From Casuarina equisetifolia (lineage: Eukaryota > Streptophyta > Magnoliopsida > Fagales > Casuarinaceae), in NCBI GenBank assembly GCA_028551475.1, contig CM052355.1:16699543-16763542 (forward strand): a stretch of 64,000 bases of DNA, read 5' to 3'. The translations under genes and the position numbers were made by a program. Every line of letters starts with the position of its first letter. Position 1 is the first letter of the stretch. Below the pieces are notes generated by a model. The model was not told where the DNA came from, ran no database searches, and was given only the letters and a program-made list of their open reading frames with translations. Of the stretch, positions 1-12,236 are shown in pieces.

Positions 1-157
1 TTTTGCTTTGTCCTTTCTTTTCTTCTACTCTGTCTTTCTTTCTTTCTTTTCTTTGTTTGATTAGTGAGATATGTTGAAACTTACTAATGAAGATACAATT
101 TGGTTAGAATGTGACTAGTTTGACTTTTGTTAAGAGTGGTTAGCAAGTTAACAAGGA
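1..157. other. Left-edge flank, pyrimidine-rich then AT-rich
   Basis: The first 55 bases are a run of C/T with repeated CTTT units, followed by AT-rich sequence. No coding frame or domain is recognisable. The last five bases (153-157, AAGGA) are one copy of the target-site duplication of the retroelement that follows. Confidence 0.5.
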
Positions 158-648
158 TGTTATGGGTTATGTTTAAGTTATATGCTACTGAGATGAGTTA
201 AGATGGAGGTATCATGATTTGAACCTTAAGGACAAGGTTCTTTTGTAAAAAGGGAGGAGTTGTTGTGGGCAATTTTGCTACTTATAAAGTCCAGATAGTT
301 TTAAGGGTATCTTAGTGGGCCTTGTATACAATGCTTCTGGTCTTATGGGTAAAAGAAGGAATGCATGGGCCAGGTAAGCTTCCATATCATTAACCCAACT
401 AAAGGAAGCAAAAGGGAATTAAGAAAAGAGGAGGGCACATGAGAGGCAGCAACATCATGTACCAAGATAAAAGCTTTTGGTTTGAGCTTTAGTCTTGGTG
501 TACTATGAATGTCAATCTCTAACTTGTGTTGTTACCATTGGGAAGAAAAGGCATCATCGAGCATGGCGGGATTCCACTCCATTGTCAGTTGGTTCTAATA
601 ACTTTACTTTTCCTATTTCTATTGTTTCTTTAGATTTTGCTTGAAACA
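158..648 (+). repeat. 5' LTR of the internally deleted gypsy element
   Basis: About 491 bp, starting TG and ending CA, with a similar partner at 1818-2303. Near 225-265 it carries a stretch that reads like the end of gypsy pol followed by a purine tract and a second TGTTGTG start, so an older LTR boundary may lie inside it. Confidence 0.8.
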
Positions 649-730
649 AATTGGTATCAAAACCAAGTTGATCCATTTTTTATTGTTTCTCAAGCACATC
701 TAGAAAAAAGAATAGCATATCTAGACAAAA

Positions 731-1757
731 ATGTTGGATCAGTTCGCCAATCTAGAGAGAAAATTTGATTGGTTGATGGGTATGGTGTTATAAATAAAAT
801 CCAAGAAAGAAAAAGGGGTTGGGTTAAGTAAAAAGGTGAAAATGGAAAAGGAAAAGGACCCCAATATCTTTTATTCTATAAAAGGATTGAAAGATTCTAA
901 GAAGGAGTCTAGCAAAAGGTCGAAGGATTCAAGTGGATTTTGGGAGAAGGAGATGGAAAAACAAAAACAACAACAAAAGGAAGAGGAACACATTTTCCAT
1001 CATACATAACACAATATTAAGGGCAATTCCTCAAGAGGATTACAAAGAGGAGGTAGGGTGAAGTTTGATTTTCCATGGTTTAATGGGGTAGAGGATCCCA
1101 CAGCATGGATATGTCAAGCTAATAGTTTTTTTTTCATTATAATTAAACTCTTAAAGAAGATAAAGTACCTATAATAGCCTAGCATTTTCAGGGAATTGTA
1201 AGGTATTGGTTTGAAATGTATTGTTGGAAGCTTCATGGAAAATTATTAACTTGGCCAATGCTAACTAGAGTGTTACTTGCTAAGTATGGCCCCACAAAGT
1301 ATGATAATTTCTTTACAAATTTGCTAGATGTGTTTCAAGTGGGAATGGTAGAAGACTATGAGGATTGATTCCTAAAATTGTTGGTGAGGGCTAAGGATTT
1401 GATTGACAAACAATAGATAAGATGTTTCTTGAAAGGGTTGAAAGAATCATTAAGACATTAGGTTAAGACAAGAAGATTCATATCTTTAGATGAAGTAATG
1501 AATTTAGCTAAGTTATTTAAAGTTGATATAGATGATGACCATGTAGAATTGAATGAGGAACACATTGAAATGAAAGGTATGGGTAATTACAATCAAGTTA
1601 AGAAATTGACTCCAAACAATATAAAAGAAAGGAGAAGGAAAGGGTTATGTTTTAGATATGACAAGTTGTCTACACCAACTCACAAATGTAAAAGGAAACA
1701 ATATGTTATGGTGGGTGAAGAAGAAGAAAAAGATCTCATTGACATTTCCCACAAGTG
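731..1757 (+). pseudogene. Degenerate gypsy gag
   Basis: Broken reading frame 80 bases after the primer-binding site. It starts ATG with an MLDQFANLERKF-like beginning, passes through a basic and acidic linker, then a capsid-type region with FDFPWFNGVEDPTAW, which matches the plant gypsy gag pattern (F.RFDG.DP..W). The last open piece (1498-1757, 86 codons) ends with a damaged zinc knuckle (C..YDKLS.PTHKC). Stops at several points make it non-functional. It was probably the nucleocapsid precursor of this element. Confidence 0.7.
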
Positions 1758-1817
1758 AAAACATGATATTTTAACATGGATCTTGAGGACAAGGTCTTTT
1801 CATAAAGGGATGGGAAT

Positions 1818-2303
1818 TGTTATGAGTTGTTTTAAGTTATATGTTAATAAAAGGAGTTAAGATGGAGTTATAATGATTTGAACCTTGAAGACAAGGTTCT
1901 CTTTTAAGGAAGAAGGAGTTGTTGTCGGTAGTTTTGCTATTTATAAAGTCCATATAGTTTTAAGGGTATCTTGGTAGGCCTCATATACAATGCTTTGTAT
2001 TTTAGGATTTTAGAATGCATCGGCTAAGTAGGGCTCCATATCATTAACCTAACTAAAGGAAACAAAAGGGGAATAAAGAAAAGAGGAGGGCATGCGAAAG
2101 GCAACAACATTGTGTATCAAAAGGGAAGCTTTTGGTTTGAGTCTTGGTCTTGGTGTACTATGAATGCCAATCTCTAATTCATGTTGTTACCATAGGGAAG
2201 ATAAGGCGTTGTCAAGCACAGCAGGGTTCCACTCCATTGCTAGTTGGTTATAATAACTCTACTTTTCCTATTTATGTTGTCTTTTTAGATTTTGCTTATA
2301 ACA
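1818..2303 (+). repeat. 3' LTR of the internally deleted gypsy element
   Basis: About 486 bp, homologous to 158-648 along its length with scattered substitutions and small indels. It is preceded by a purine tract and followed by target duplication AAGGA. The 73-codon open frame at 2144-2365 lies mostly in this LTR and is not a gene. Confidence 0.8.
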
Positions 2304-2640
2304 AAGGACTTTACTTTTGTAACTCTCCAATAGTGCAGAGTGATTTGAAGCAACCAAAGCTGTAACATTTTTTACACACTGTAGATTAATTTGGTTTAGT
2401 CCATATTCTAAGAATACCTTTTATTATCGTTAAATGATTTGCATGATGTTTTGTATATTCAAAGTTTTTATTTAAGTTGTTCAAAGTATGTGTGAAGACT
2501 TCAGCAACTTGAACTTTGTTTGAACTCATTATGTTTCCTAGGCTTTGTAATTCTCTTATTGTAAATGAATAGAACCAATAGGTTCAATATAACTCTTGTC
2601 TCATGTTCTCTATAACTCTTTAACAACAAACTAAACTTTA
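2304..2640. other. AT-rich spacer, nothing recognised
   Basis: Host flank of the small gypsy element up to the AAA-ATPase homology. No open frame, RNA or repeat boundary was seen. The C-terminal third of the AAA-ATPase pseudogene would be expected here but is missing or too diverged to recognise. Confidence 0.4.
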
Positions 2641-3153
2641 ATTGTCCCCAATCAGAATGATATATTTTCTTGGTACTTCCATCAATAGCTTCTTTAGGTC
2701 AATGTTATCTTCACCACAACTAGTTTGAAATCATAAAGGTCAAAGCTTAAAAGATTGGCTATGGTAGCAATCACAGAGAAGTTGTTGGTTCCTAAAAGGC
2801 CATAAAAGAGATAACCTCTATTCCAAGCTCTCCTAATAGTTCCATAAAACTCTTATGCCTTATTGAATGTGAGGAGACCATCCATAATTTATTTCTTTTT
2901 CTTTTTTAGATCCATTTTGAGAGTCTAGAATGATTTAAGGTGTTAAAATTACATGCCTCTATTCACACCCGCTATTGCTGTGAAGCTTTCTTTTATGATT
3001 TCTAGCCAAATTGTCTCACTCTCTTTCAAGACATGATTTAGGTATGATCCAAGAATGAGATCACCATGTTGTCAATGGAAAATGAGCTTGTTGTGTCTTC
3101 TCTTTTGAGTTTCAAGGTGTCAATGATTTGGAAGTAATTTTTCTAGAAGCCCC
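2641..3153 (-). pseudogene. AAA-ATPase pseudogene, middle part (Walker region)
   Basis: On the minus strand this segment matches the coding strand of the two intact AAA-ATPase genes at 29.3-30.8 kb and 42.3-43.7 kb. It runs from the region before the AAA core through the Walker A area to the start of the Walker B segment, with many substitutions, small gaps and stops. Its upstream end is cut at 3153 by the gypsy LTR starting at 3154. The sequence resumes at 24763 on the far side of the nest. The C-terminal third is absent. It is a dead member of the tandem AAA-ATPase cluster. Confidence 0.85.
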
Positions 3154-3982
3154 TGTTATGCATTCCTAAGTTGGAGCTAAGTAAAGGAGATCATGGGTTG
3201 GAAAAAATAAAGAAGCATGTAGAGTCTACTAACTTAAGTCATGTAGATATGCCAATTGTATTGTTATGTAGCCATAAGTTATAGAAAAGTAAAAGAGATC
3301 GTGGGTTGGAAAAAATGAAGAAGTATGTGGAGTTCATTAACTTGAATTATGTATAAGTGCAAACCAACATAACCAACATGGAGCCTAATAACCGGTTACA
3401 CGCTGCCTCTTCTAAGACCATGGGATAGCATGACACAGGAGCAACCAATGAAGTTATCCATGCTGAAGCTTGTGTAGAAAATCAAATGATAAAGGAAGAA
3501 ATCTAGAGCGATCACACGAATGTCGTTGCCTTACTGTTTGCTTTGTGAAGCTATAAAAGAACCAATATCTCTAAAAGTACAATGGCAGAATTGCACTATG
3601 CAAGTTTTGTCTTCCCTAAAAGGGATTACAGGCATCTATAATCTTGGCTAGGTTCTTAGCAATAGTAATGTGTAGGAATAACAGTAATAAGATGACTTGT
3701 AGGCATCATTTTGTCAGAAGTGCTCCACGAAAAGGAGCACACCTATAATGCCTCAAAAGGTGGGGTAGTAATTGTTACTTATAAAAAAAGAGTACGATGA
3801 AAAGGAAAAAGCCAAGTGTAATCTTGTAACCCTTTTGTTAATGAAATAGCCATCCCTTTTCTAATCTTTATGTCCTTTCCACCATGTCAAGATTGGGAAG
3901 AAGCACCACTTCATCCCATTCTTCATCAATGATCAGCCATTAAACAAGCTGACGACATGATCACTTTCTGGTGTTCATAACT
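3154..3982 (+). repeat. 5' LTR of the 21.6-kb split gypsy element
   Basis: About 829 bp, matching 23971-24757 over its whole length with many substitutions and some indels. Its first 200 bp contain two tandem copies of a roughly 105-bp unit (from about 3168 and about 3273, each with a GGGTTGGAAAAAAT-type core). The same duplication is present in the partner LTR. Confidence 0.85.
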
Positions 3983-4038
3983 AAGTAGCATCGGAGCCAA
4001 CATCGGTTGTGGTCAATTCATTATAAGAGAAGTTATCC

Positions 4039-5281
4039 ATGGACATTGATTGGCATTTTTGTGAAATGATGGATGTCATGCAAATCATGATAGTGGAAGT
4101 TCATGCTAAGATTAATGATAGAAAGAAGATAAGGAAAATGAGGCTAACTTTTCACATTCCAGTGATGGTGGCAAACTTTCATCTTACATTGGCAAAGCAA
4201 GAAACTTAAGTGCACGGTCTAAGATGCCAAAAGTTGTCAAGCTTAACTTTTTGAGATTTGATGGCTAGGAAGATCCTATGGGGTGGGTATGCAAAGTCAA
4301 TGAGTTCTTTGACTACAATGATACCCTAAGGGATAGAAGATAATTTTTGCTTCCTTGCATTTGGATGGGGAGGTGCAAATGTGGTTTCAACTCTTGCAAT
4401 TACAAGGTATTCACCACCAACAAACTTGGGAAAGCTTTACCAAAAAGATTTTTGACCACTATGGGCCTAGTCACTTTAGTGATTTCTTTTGCAAGCTCAC
4501 AAAGCTTCAACAAGTGGGTTCGATGGATGCTTACTAGCTTAACTTTACACAGCCTTTGTTCCAACTTGGAAATCTTTCTCAAAACAACAAGTTGGTTGTT
4601 TTATCAATAGGCTTAAGGATCACCTCCATGTTAAAGTCCAAGATTATAAGCCATCCTATTTTTCCTTCACCATAGGGCTTGCTCGTTTGTATGAGTTGCA
4701 ATCTTTTTCACAATGGCCCATTTCTAGTTCCTATCGAAGAAACAACTATGGGATTGTAGAGCACAAACCCAAGGTGATTCCAGTGAAGAAATTAACACCC
4801 ATTAAGCTAGCTGAAAGGTGAGCCAAAGGCCTCTATTTCAATTACAATGATAAATTCCTTCTAGGTCATCATTGTCATAAGCTCTTTTTACTATAAGGAC
4901 TTTGGCTAAAAGACACGAATGAAATAGATCCCGAAGAAGAAAGGGTACTAAAGAGCATGTAGTAGTAAGATGGAAACATTTACACCAATAGGGACCTGGT
5001 TCCACAAATCTCCCTCAATGCCCTTAACGAAGACACCACCCCACCTACCATGCGAGTCCATAGTAGGTTACTAGATCATAATACACATATATATATTTTG
5101 ATTGACAATGACAGCTCACATAATTCTTCAATAGAGTGCATGTACAAAAGGTTATGGGCAAGCTCATATAATTTCTTGCTAAACAAATTAGAATGCATCC
5201 TAATGTTAGGGGCAAGTTTGAAGTTTTTGTGGCCAATGGAGACATGTTGGTCAATGAAAGGAGATGTGAAGGTGTTAAAGT
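4039..5281 (+). pseudogene. Gypsy gag and start of protease, degenerate
   Basis: Begins at an ATG 57 bases after the LTR. A capsid-like part around 4225-4540 has KLNFLRFDG followed by DP.GWVCKVNEFFDY, then TWESFTKKIFDHYGP, typical of plant gypsy gag. A zinc-knuckle remnant lies near 4830-4890. From about 5090 a protease-like stretch (DNDSSHN, in the place of the usual D-S/T-G-S/A-T-H-N) begins and is interrupted at 5281 by the copia insertion. It continues at 13838. Stops and frameshifts are frequent. Confidence 0.7.
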
Positions 5282-6881
5282 TGTTGAGTTTTATGACCTA
5301 ACAAGAAAAAGGGTTGAATTGTTATTGTACTGAACAATCCTTTTCTTTCTAAAATCTAACAATAACTTTAACATTTTGTATAATAGTAATAATATGCAAA
5401 CAAAAATATGTAATCAAGGAAAGGACAAGAAAAGAAACACCCAATTTACCACAGTGGTTCGGCACTCTATCTTAAAGTCTTACGTCCACTCTCTTCTCCT
5501 TCAATTAAATTAATTGAAGTCCCCTTTACTCAATCTGATTAGGAGAACACATTCTCCCTAATCCAACTAATCCTTTCTCAAGGAATTACCACGTCCGAGT
5601 ACAGATAGTGATCAAAGGATCATATACAATAGCAAATCCCTAAATAATATGTCAATATATGGGATATTGCTGATCAGATGTGCTATTTAAAAAAATATAT
5701 CAAGATACAAAGCTCCTAATACGAAATCCCCAAATTGGTGAAATTAGGGTTTTGGATTTTCCTCAAGATTTATGTGCAAAAATGTTTATAAGTGAAATCA
5801 GCACATAAATAATGTTATACAAGCTATAATTGATGATATTCTCAAAGATTGAACCAAATAATCAACTATCACCGAAAGCTTCTAAACCACGAAAATGGTG
5901 TATGATCTCGAATCAGATGTTAAGCAAGCTGAGCAAATTATCTTCACAAAGAAAAATGCTTCAAATAGATGTTGCTGATCAATCAATCCCTTCACGAACA
6001 CATCTCCTTTAAATACAAGCAAATCTAGGGTTTTCTATTTGAGTCAAACCTGAACCATAGCCTTCTATCCATTGGGAATAGTAGATTGTCCATCAAATCA
6101 ACTTCATTTCACCCTTTTGATTCAAAATCTGACCGTTCTGACAACCCATCTCCTCCAGATTTGTTTCGTTGGAGCTTCAGCTCTTGAGAGAGACGAAGGC
6201 AGTGTTGGGGTGAGAATGATGGGGTTAGGGCTTGACCCCTCAAGAGATAAGCGTCTCTTATGTGCCCTTAAGTGAGACGACATCGTAGCCAGGAAGCATA
6301 CCGAGAAGGGTTCTGGTGTGATCAAGACGACACTGTAATGGAGATCTTAGATAATGATCAATGCGACACTATAGTGGAAACGGGATCAGGTAGGATGACG
6401 TGAACTTGGGCCACACCTATGTTCTCACAGTCCAACAGCCATAGTCCAGTCCAGTAATACTATATATATTCAGCATGTGTACCCGGTCCAATATCAACAT
6501 GATCCAATATCAATACATTTGTAATGTATTGCATATATTGAACTTAAGCTCACATATTTTTCCTACAATTTCACCAACCAAGTATCATATTCCTAAAATA
6601 TATTAAAGTATACTTTATAGTTCTTGAGGAAATATTTAGATAAACAATATATTTAAATAATCAACATTTATTTGAATATATGTAACAAATACTTTAAAAG
6701 TATATTTTATGAGAAAATGTAGGAACCCAGTTACTTTATAATATCATTAATTGATATTATAATTTGTATATCTTTTACCTCCTATAGTTTTGCTTTTTTA
6801 CACATTTAAAAAAACATATTTTGAGAATTGATATTTTTCAAGAAAATATTTTCAGTCACAACAAAACCCTATTTTCCAACA
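5282..6881 (-). repeat. 3' LTR of the 8.6-kb copia element
   Basis: 1600 bp, homologous end to end to 12237-13837. The open frames at 5830-6012 and 6072-6325 inside it have close copies in the other LTR (12786-12968 and 13042-13277) and are chance frames, not genes. Confidence 0.9.
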
Positions 6882-7359
6882 ATCTCCCCATTTTTTATGA
6901 TGACAAAATATATTTCAATAGTATCGTACATGTCATCAAATATCAATTATGTTTTTCAAAAGAAACACAACTCAACATTGCATCATGGATACATCTTTAT
7001 GATCAAACGCATGTCTCCTATGCATGTGACTAGCAAAGTTCGAAAGTTTGTATAGAACATGCAGAAATTTTGTTAAACAGGGGTGATATGTATATGTATC
7101 CCACATTCTGCACTGATAGTCAGAAATGAGACTTCACATGTGCACACTATTCTCTCCCTTTTTTTGTCATAAGCAAAAAGAATAATTATGCAAGTGAGCA
7201 GACGAAGATACAATAAAAAAAATGAGCAGGCAGCAACGAAATGGAAAGAAAAGTAGGGTACTGACCGGAGGTGTATGAGTGAGATTAGAGCCACTCCCCC
7301 TCAAGCCGAGTAATGTGAAGAACAGTAAAAAAAATAGAGAGATAGTAGTAATAAGCAAT

Positions 7360-10300
7360 TTAAAGGTTTTCAGGAAGTAACATGTCAAGTTCTTGTCTGA
7401 GAGTATAAAATCTATCCTTTGGTAAAGGTTTGGTTAAAATATCGGCAATTTGCTGATCAGTACTCACAAATTCAAGCATAATATCACCTTTTTGAACATG
7501 ATCGCCAATAAAATGATGTCTAATTTCTATATGCTTTGTTTTAAAGTTCTGAATAGGATTCCTAGTGAGATTTATAGCACTTATGTTATCACATTTTAGT
7601 GGAACTCTATGTGATAAGATTCCATAGTCTTCCAACTGTTGTTTCATCCATAAGAGTTTAGCACAGCTACTGGCAGCAGCAATATATTCGGCTTTAGTAG
7701 AAGAAAGAGCTACACAGTTTTGTTTCTTGGAGTACCAAGAAATAAGCATATTTCCAAGATAATGACATCCACCACTCGTACTCTTCCTATCTAGTTTGCA
7801 ACCAGCATAATCAGAGTCACTAAATGTGTGCAAATCTAGAGTGGTGTCTCTGGGGTACCAGATTCCTAGGGAAGTTGTGTCTCTAAGATATCTAAATATC
7901 CTCTTAACAACAACTAGATGTGGTTCTTTAGGATTGGATTGATATCTAGCACATAGACACATACTAAACATGATATCAGGCCTGGATGCAGTTAAGTATA
8001 ATAAAGAGCCGATCATACCACGATACAATTTTGTATCTACACTAACTCCATCTTCATCATTAGATAGTGATAAAGAAGTGCTCATTGGTGTGTTCATTGG
8101 TTTAGAATCATGCATCTTGTATTTCTTAAGCAATTCATTTGTGTATTTGGTTTGACTTATAAAAGTCCCTTTGTTGGTTTGTTTGATTTGTAACCCAAGA
8201 AAGTATGTTAATTCACCTATCATACTCATTTCAAATTCACTTTGCATGCATGCAGCAAATTCTTCACATAATTTTAAGTTAGTAGAGCCAAAGACAATAT
8301 CATCAACATATATTTGAACAATCAAAATTTATTTTCCTTTATTCTTTATAAATAATGTGTTATCCACTTTTCCTTTTCTGAAATCATGATTAATTAAGAA
8401 TGAACTTAATTTATCATACCAAGCTCGTGGAGCTTGTTTCAAACCATATAAAGCTTTTGATAATCTAAAGACATGGTTTGAATAAATTGGATCTTCAAAT
8501 CTGGGTGGTTGTTCAACATATACTTCTTCTTTTATAATACCATTCAAAAATGCACTTTTAACATCCATTTGAAATAAGGTAAAGTTCATATTGCAAGTAA
8601 ATGCAAGTAAGATTCGAATAGCTTCCAATCTAGCTACAGGTGCAAATGTTTCATCATAGTCAATTCTTTCTTCTTGACTATATCCTTGTGCTACTAATCT
8701 AGCCTTATTTCTAGTGATGGTACCATTTTCATCTAGTTTGTTCCGGAATACCCATTTTGTACCTATGACTGGATGATCCTTCGGTCTAGGAACTAGGTTC
8801 CAGACCTTGCTTCTTTCAAACTGATTCAATTCTTCTTGCATAGCAAGAAGCTAGTTTTCATCCTCAAGAGCTTCATCTACTTTCTTTGGCTCTACTTGAG
8901 ATAAAAAGGCTTAATGTTCACATGTGTTGTGAACCCAAGACCTTGTGCTTACTTTAACATTTCTTTGGATCACCTATAATGTGATTGTGATCTACTTCAT
9001 TTCTAACTCTAGGTAAGGAGGGTTTTGTAGTTTCAGCCTCCCCCTCAACTTCAGCTCTATTTGGAACATTTTTAGTTCCATCATTTGCTTCGGTCTCTAG
9101 AATACCTTGGCATTCATCCTCAAACTTAACATGAATTGATTCTTCTACAACTAAAATGCATTTATTAAATATTCTATATGCTTTACTTGTGTGAGAGTAT
9201 CCAAGAAATATTCCTTCATCACTTTTGGAATCAAATTTTCCAAGTGATTCCTTTCCATGTTTCAAGATAAAACATTTACTTCCAAAAATATGAAAATATG
9301 AAATGTTTGGTTTTCTTGCAAAGAATAACTCAAAGGGTGTCTTTTTCAAAATAGGTCTTATTAATGCATGATTTGAGATATAGCAGGCAGTGTTTACAGC
9401 TTCTCCCCAAAAGTATTTTGGAAGATTGTATTCACACATCATAGTTTTAGCCATCTCTTGAAGTGTTCTGTTTTTTCTTTCAACAATACCATTTTGTTGT
9501 GGTGTTTTAGGAGCTGAAAAGTTGTGTGATATACCATTTTTTGAACAAAATTTTTCAAACAATTGGTTTTCAAATTCTCCACCATGATCAGTCCTTATTT
9601 TTACAGTTGAAAAACCTTTTTCATTTTGAATCATTTTACAAAATTCAGCAAACTTTTCAAAAGCTTCATCTTTTCTAGCAAGCATATGTCCATGTGAATC
9701 TAGAATAGTCATCTATAATAACTAAGACATATTGTTTATCATTCAATGTGTAGTATTTCTAATGGTCTAGATGTGCTCACCACAAGCTTCGATTTGAAGC
9801 TGCTTTATGTGTGTTTGCCCTTAATGCATGCTTTATATATTCCATCATTGTTGAATTCTAGAGAAGGAAGACCTTTTACTAAATTGTACTTATACAATTT
9901 TTCTATCAATATTAGACCCGCATGTCCTAGCTTTCTATGCCACAACCAAACATGTTTGTTTAATATTCATCTTGCTCAAATCAAGCACATAGATATTGTC
10001 TTTCCTTTTTCCAATAATTTTATGATCAACATACTCAACAAGACAACTTTCTTTTCCAAATTTTATTTTGAACCCTTTATCACACAATTGACTTATGCTA
10101 AGTTAAATTTTAGCTCATCTACAAGCAATACTTCGGATATGAGTAGGGTGTTAGAGTTACCTATTGTTCCCATTCCTCTTATTCTTCCTTTGGAGTTATC
10201 TTTAAAAGATACCGTACCTCTATTTTTCAACTCAAGTGTTGAGAAGAGATCCTTCATCCCAGTCATGTGTCGAGAGCATCCGCTGTCCAAAATCCACATG

Positions 10301-12175
10301 TTCTTAAGCTTTTCTTTCCTTATCCGTGCCTTCATTTCCTACATAAACAAATTTAATTGTTGGAGTGCTTGGTACCCTTTTTACTTTGGGTCCATGAGTG
10401 TTAGTTCGACTTAGATTCTTGTCATTCTTAGGCAACCAAAGTTTCTTTACTTTGTAGGCCTTTCTAAGTCTTATGGGACATTTATCAAAATCATGACCAA
10501 AATAACTACAAAAGGAGCATTTATTTTTATGCAGCAGAATTGAACCTTCTCTTTCCTTAAAGAATTGAGTAAATGATTTTGATTTATCATTCAATTTATA
10601 CCCTAGTCCCGCCTTATCATATATACCTCTTTGAGAATTTAAAATTCTGTCTAACATGCAACTACCATTTGTGAATTTCTGTAACAGCAAGTTACTTGCA
10701 TCAAGTTTTGATTTCAAATCACAGTTTTCTTTTTCCAGTTCACAGATTCTATTTTTAAGATTTTTATCACACACATGTGAATTCTTTTTTTCATGTATTT
10801 CAATATCAGAAGATGCACTGACAGCACAAAGATTTCTATTCCTAATTGCATGTTTTCAAATTTTTCTTATTTTTCATACATATCATTCATACACGCATCA
10901 TACTTCATATATGCATTGGCAGAAATAACAATGTCATCATTCAAAAAGATCACAACATTTTTCTTTTCAGTTTGATCTTCATATGCAATAGGTTCTGTAC
11001 TCTGTTCATTAATACAATCAATTTTTTGTACAGAAGTCAAATGTTCCTGTTTTTCAAATTTATTTTTTGCTTTTAACTTTTTGTATTTATCTTTTAATTT
11101 ATTTGTATATTCAACTAGATCAGATAATGCAATTTATAATCCAGAATTTATTTGAAGAGATAGTTCAGAATCATTTACCTCATGATCTTCTTCCTCAAGA
11201 GTTGCTATTACGGTTAGACATAGATGTGCAACCTCTTCTTGAGTTTCTTCATCAGATGAGGAGTTCTCATCAGGCAGCAATCATTGCTTTCTTTTTGTTT
11301 TTGTTGTTTCTCTTCTTGATTGTCGGACAATCAATCTTGATATGTCTTGATTTCCTACATTCATAGCACACATTCTCCCTAAGTTCATTTAGTTCTTTTC
11401 TCCTATTTTTCCCTATGTTTTTGTTTAAACCTCTTCTTAGAAATTTTCTAAACCTTCTAGCTATAAGGGCTACTTCATCATTTTCTGACTCTTTTTCTTC
11501 AACTTTTTCAACCTCTACTTTAAGTGCAAGTGATCTTCTGTTTTCTTTTTCTTTCTCTCTTCTCATAAGTTGCATTTCATGAGTCTTAAGAGAACCTAGC
11601 AGATCATCTAAGGTCAGCACCTCCAAATCATGAGCTTCTTCTATGGCCATCTTTTTAGGATCCCAACTCTCGGGTAGGGATACTAACATTTTTCTCACCA
11701 TTTCCTTATTTGTATAGGTTTTTCCTAATAATTTCAGTTTAGAAATAATTTCAGTAAATCTACCAAACATATTACTAATAATTTCAGAATCTTTCATAAC
11801 AAATAGTTTATAGTCATATGTAAGCATATTGACCTTAAAAGACTTTACCTTTTTAGTTCCTTTATAAATGATCTCTAACTTGTTCTAAATTTCTTTACCA
11901 GTAATGTAAGAGGACACTTTGTTAAACTCATGTGCTCTAAGACCACTATAGATCATATTCATGGACTTAGCATTTAACCCTATCAATTTAGCTTCATTTT
12001 TTAACCATTCATCAGTTTCGAGTAATGTAATACCCTTCTTGATTACTTGCCAAGCTTCTGGATCTTGACCTATTATAAAGACTTGCATTAAATGTTTCCA
12101 ATGCCTAAAATTAATACCATCAAACAAGGGAGGTTTATTAAACCCCGTAACAACTAACCCTTTTTCAGAGGCCAT
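7360..12175 (-). pseudogene. Copia gag-pol, broken
   Basis: Pieces in order on the minus strand: gag N-terminus 12175-11885 (FNKPPLFDGINFRHW), gag with CCHC knuckle 11827-11270 (CYECRKSRHIKIDCP), a linker with a second knuckle 10774-10304 (CSFCSYFGHDFDKCP), protease 10335-10093 (WILDSGCSRHMTG), integrase 9712-8954 (TDHGGEFENQ, PQQNGIVERKNRT), reverse transcriptase 8841-8329 ([13 protein letters not shown]), and RT/RNase H 8325-7360 (IYVDDIVFGSTN, STKAEYIAAA, ADILTKPLP). Stop codons at 11885-11887 and 8329-8331 lie in an otherwise continuing frame. Frameshifts occur near 11268, near 10304-10335 and between 8841 and 8954. The domains point to the Tork/SIRE side of copia. It cannot now make its own proteins. 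Confidence 0.88.
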
Positions 12176-12236
12176 AATGTGGATCTACTCTAGAATGTTA
12201 GTCCTTTCAATCAGAGAACCTGGCTCCAATGCTAAT

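Larger units (their letters stand above)
158..2303 (+). mobile_element. Internally deleted Ty3/gypsy element with two LTRs
   Basis: Two similar direct repeats (158-648 and 1818-2303) begin TGTTATG and end ACA. They are flanked by the same five bases, AAGGA, at 153-157 and 2304-2308. A primer-binding site resembling the initiator-Met tRNA end (TTGGTATCAAAACC, from 651) follows the left repeat, and a purine-rich tract (AAAGGGATGGGAA, about 1804-1816) precedes the right one. Inside there is only a decayed gag and, from about 1770, a remnant of the C-terminal end of pol (an LEDKV-like motif). Protease, reverse transcriptase, RNase H and integrase are missing. This is a non-autonomous deletion derivative of a chromovirus-like gypsy element. 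The LTRs differ at many positions, so the insertion is old. Confidence 0.85.

Noticed and set aside
5830..6325. Short open frames repeated at 12786-13277
   Set aside because: The frames recur because they lie inside the two LTRs of one copia element. There is no coding evidence.
9746..10414. 222-codon plus-strand open frame
   Set aside because: It is antisense to the copia protease/integrase region (minus strand). No independent motif.
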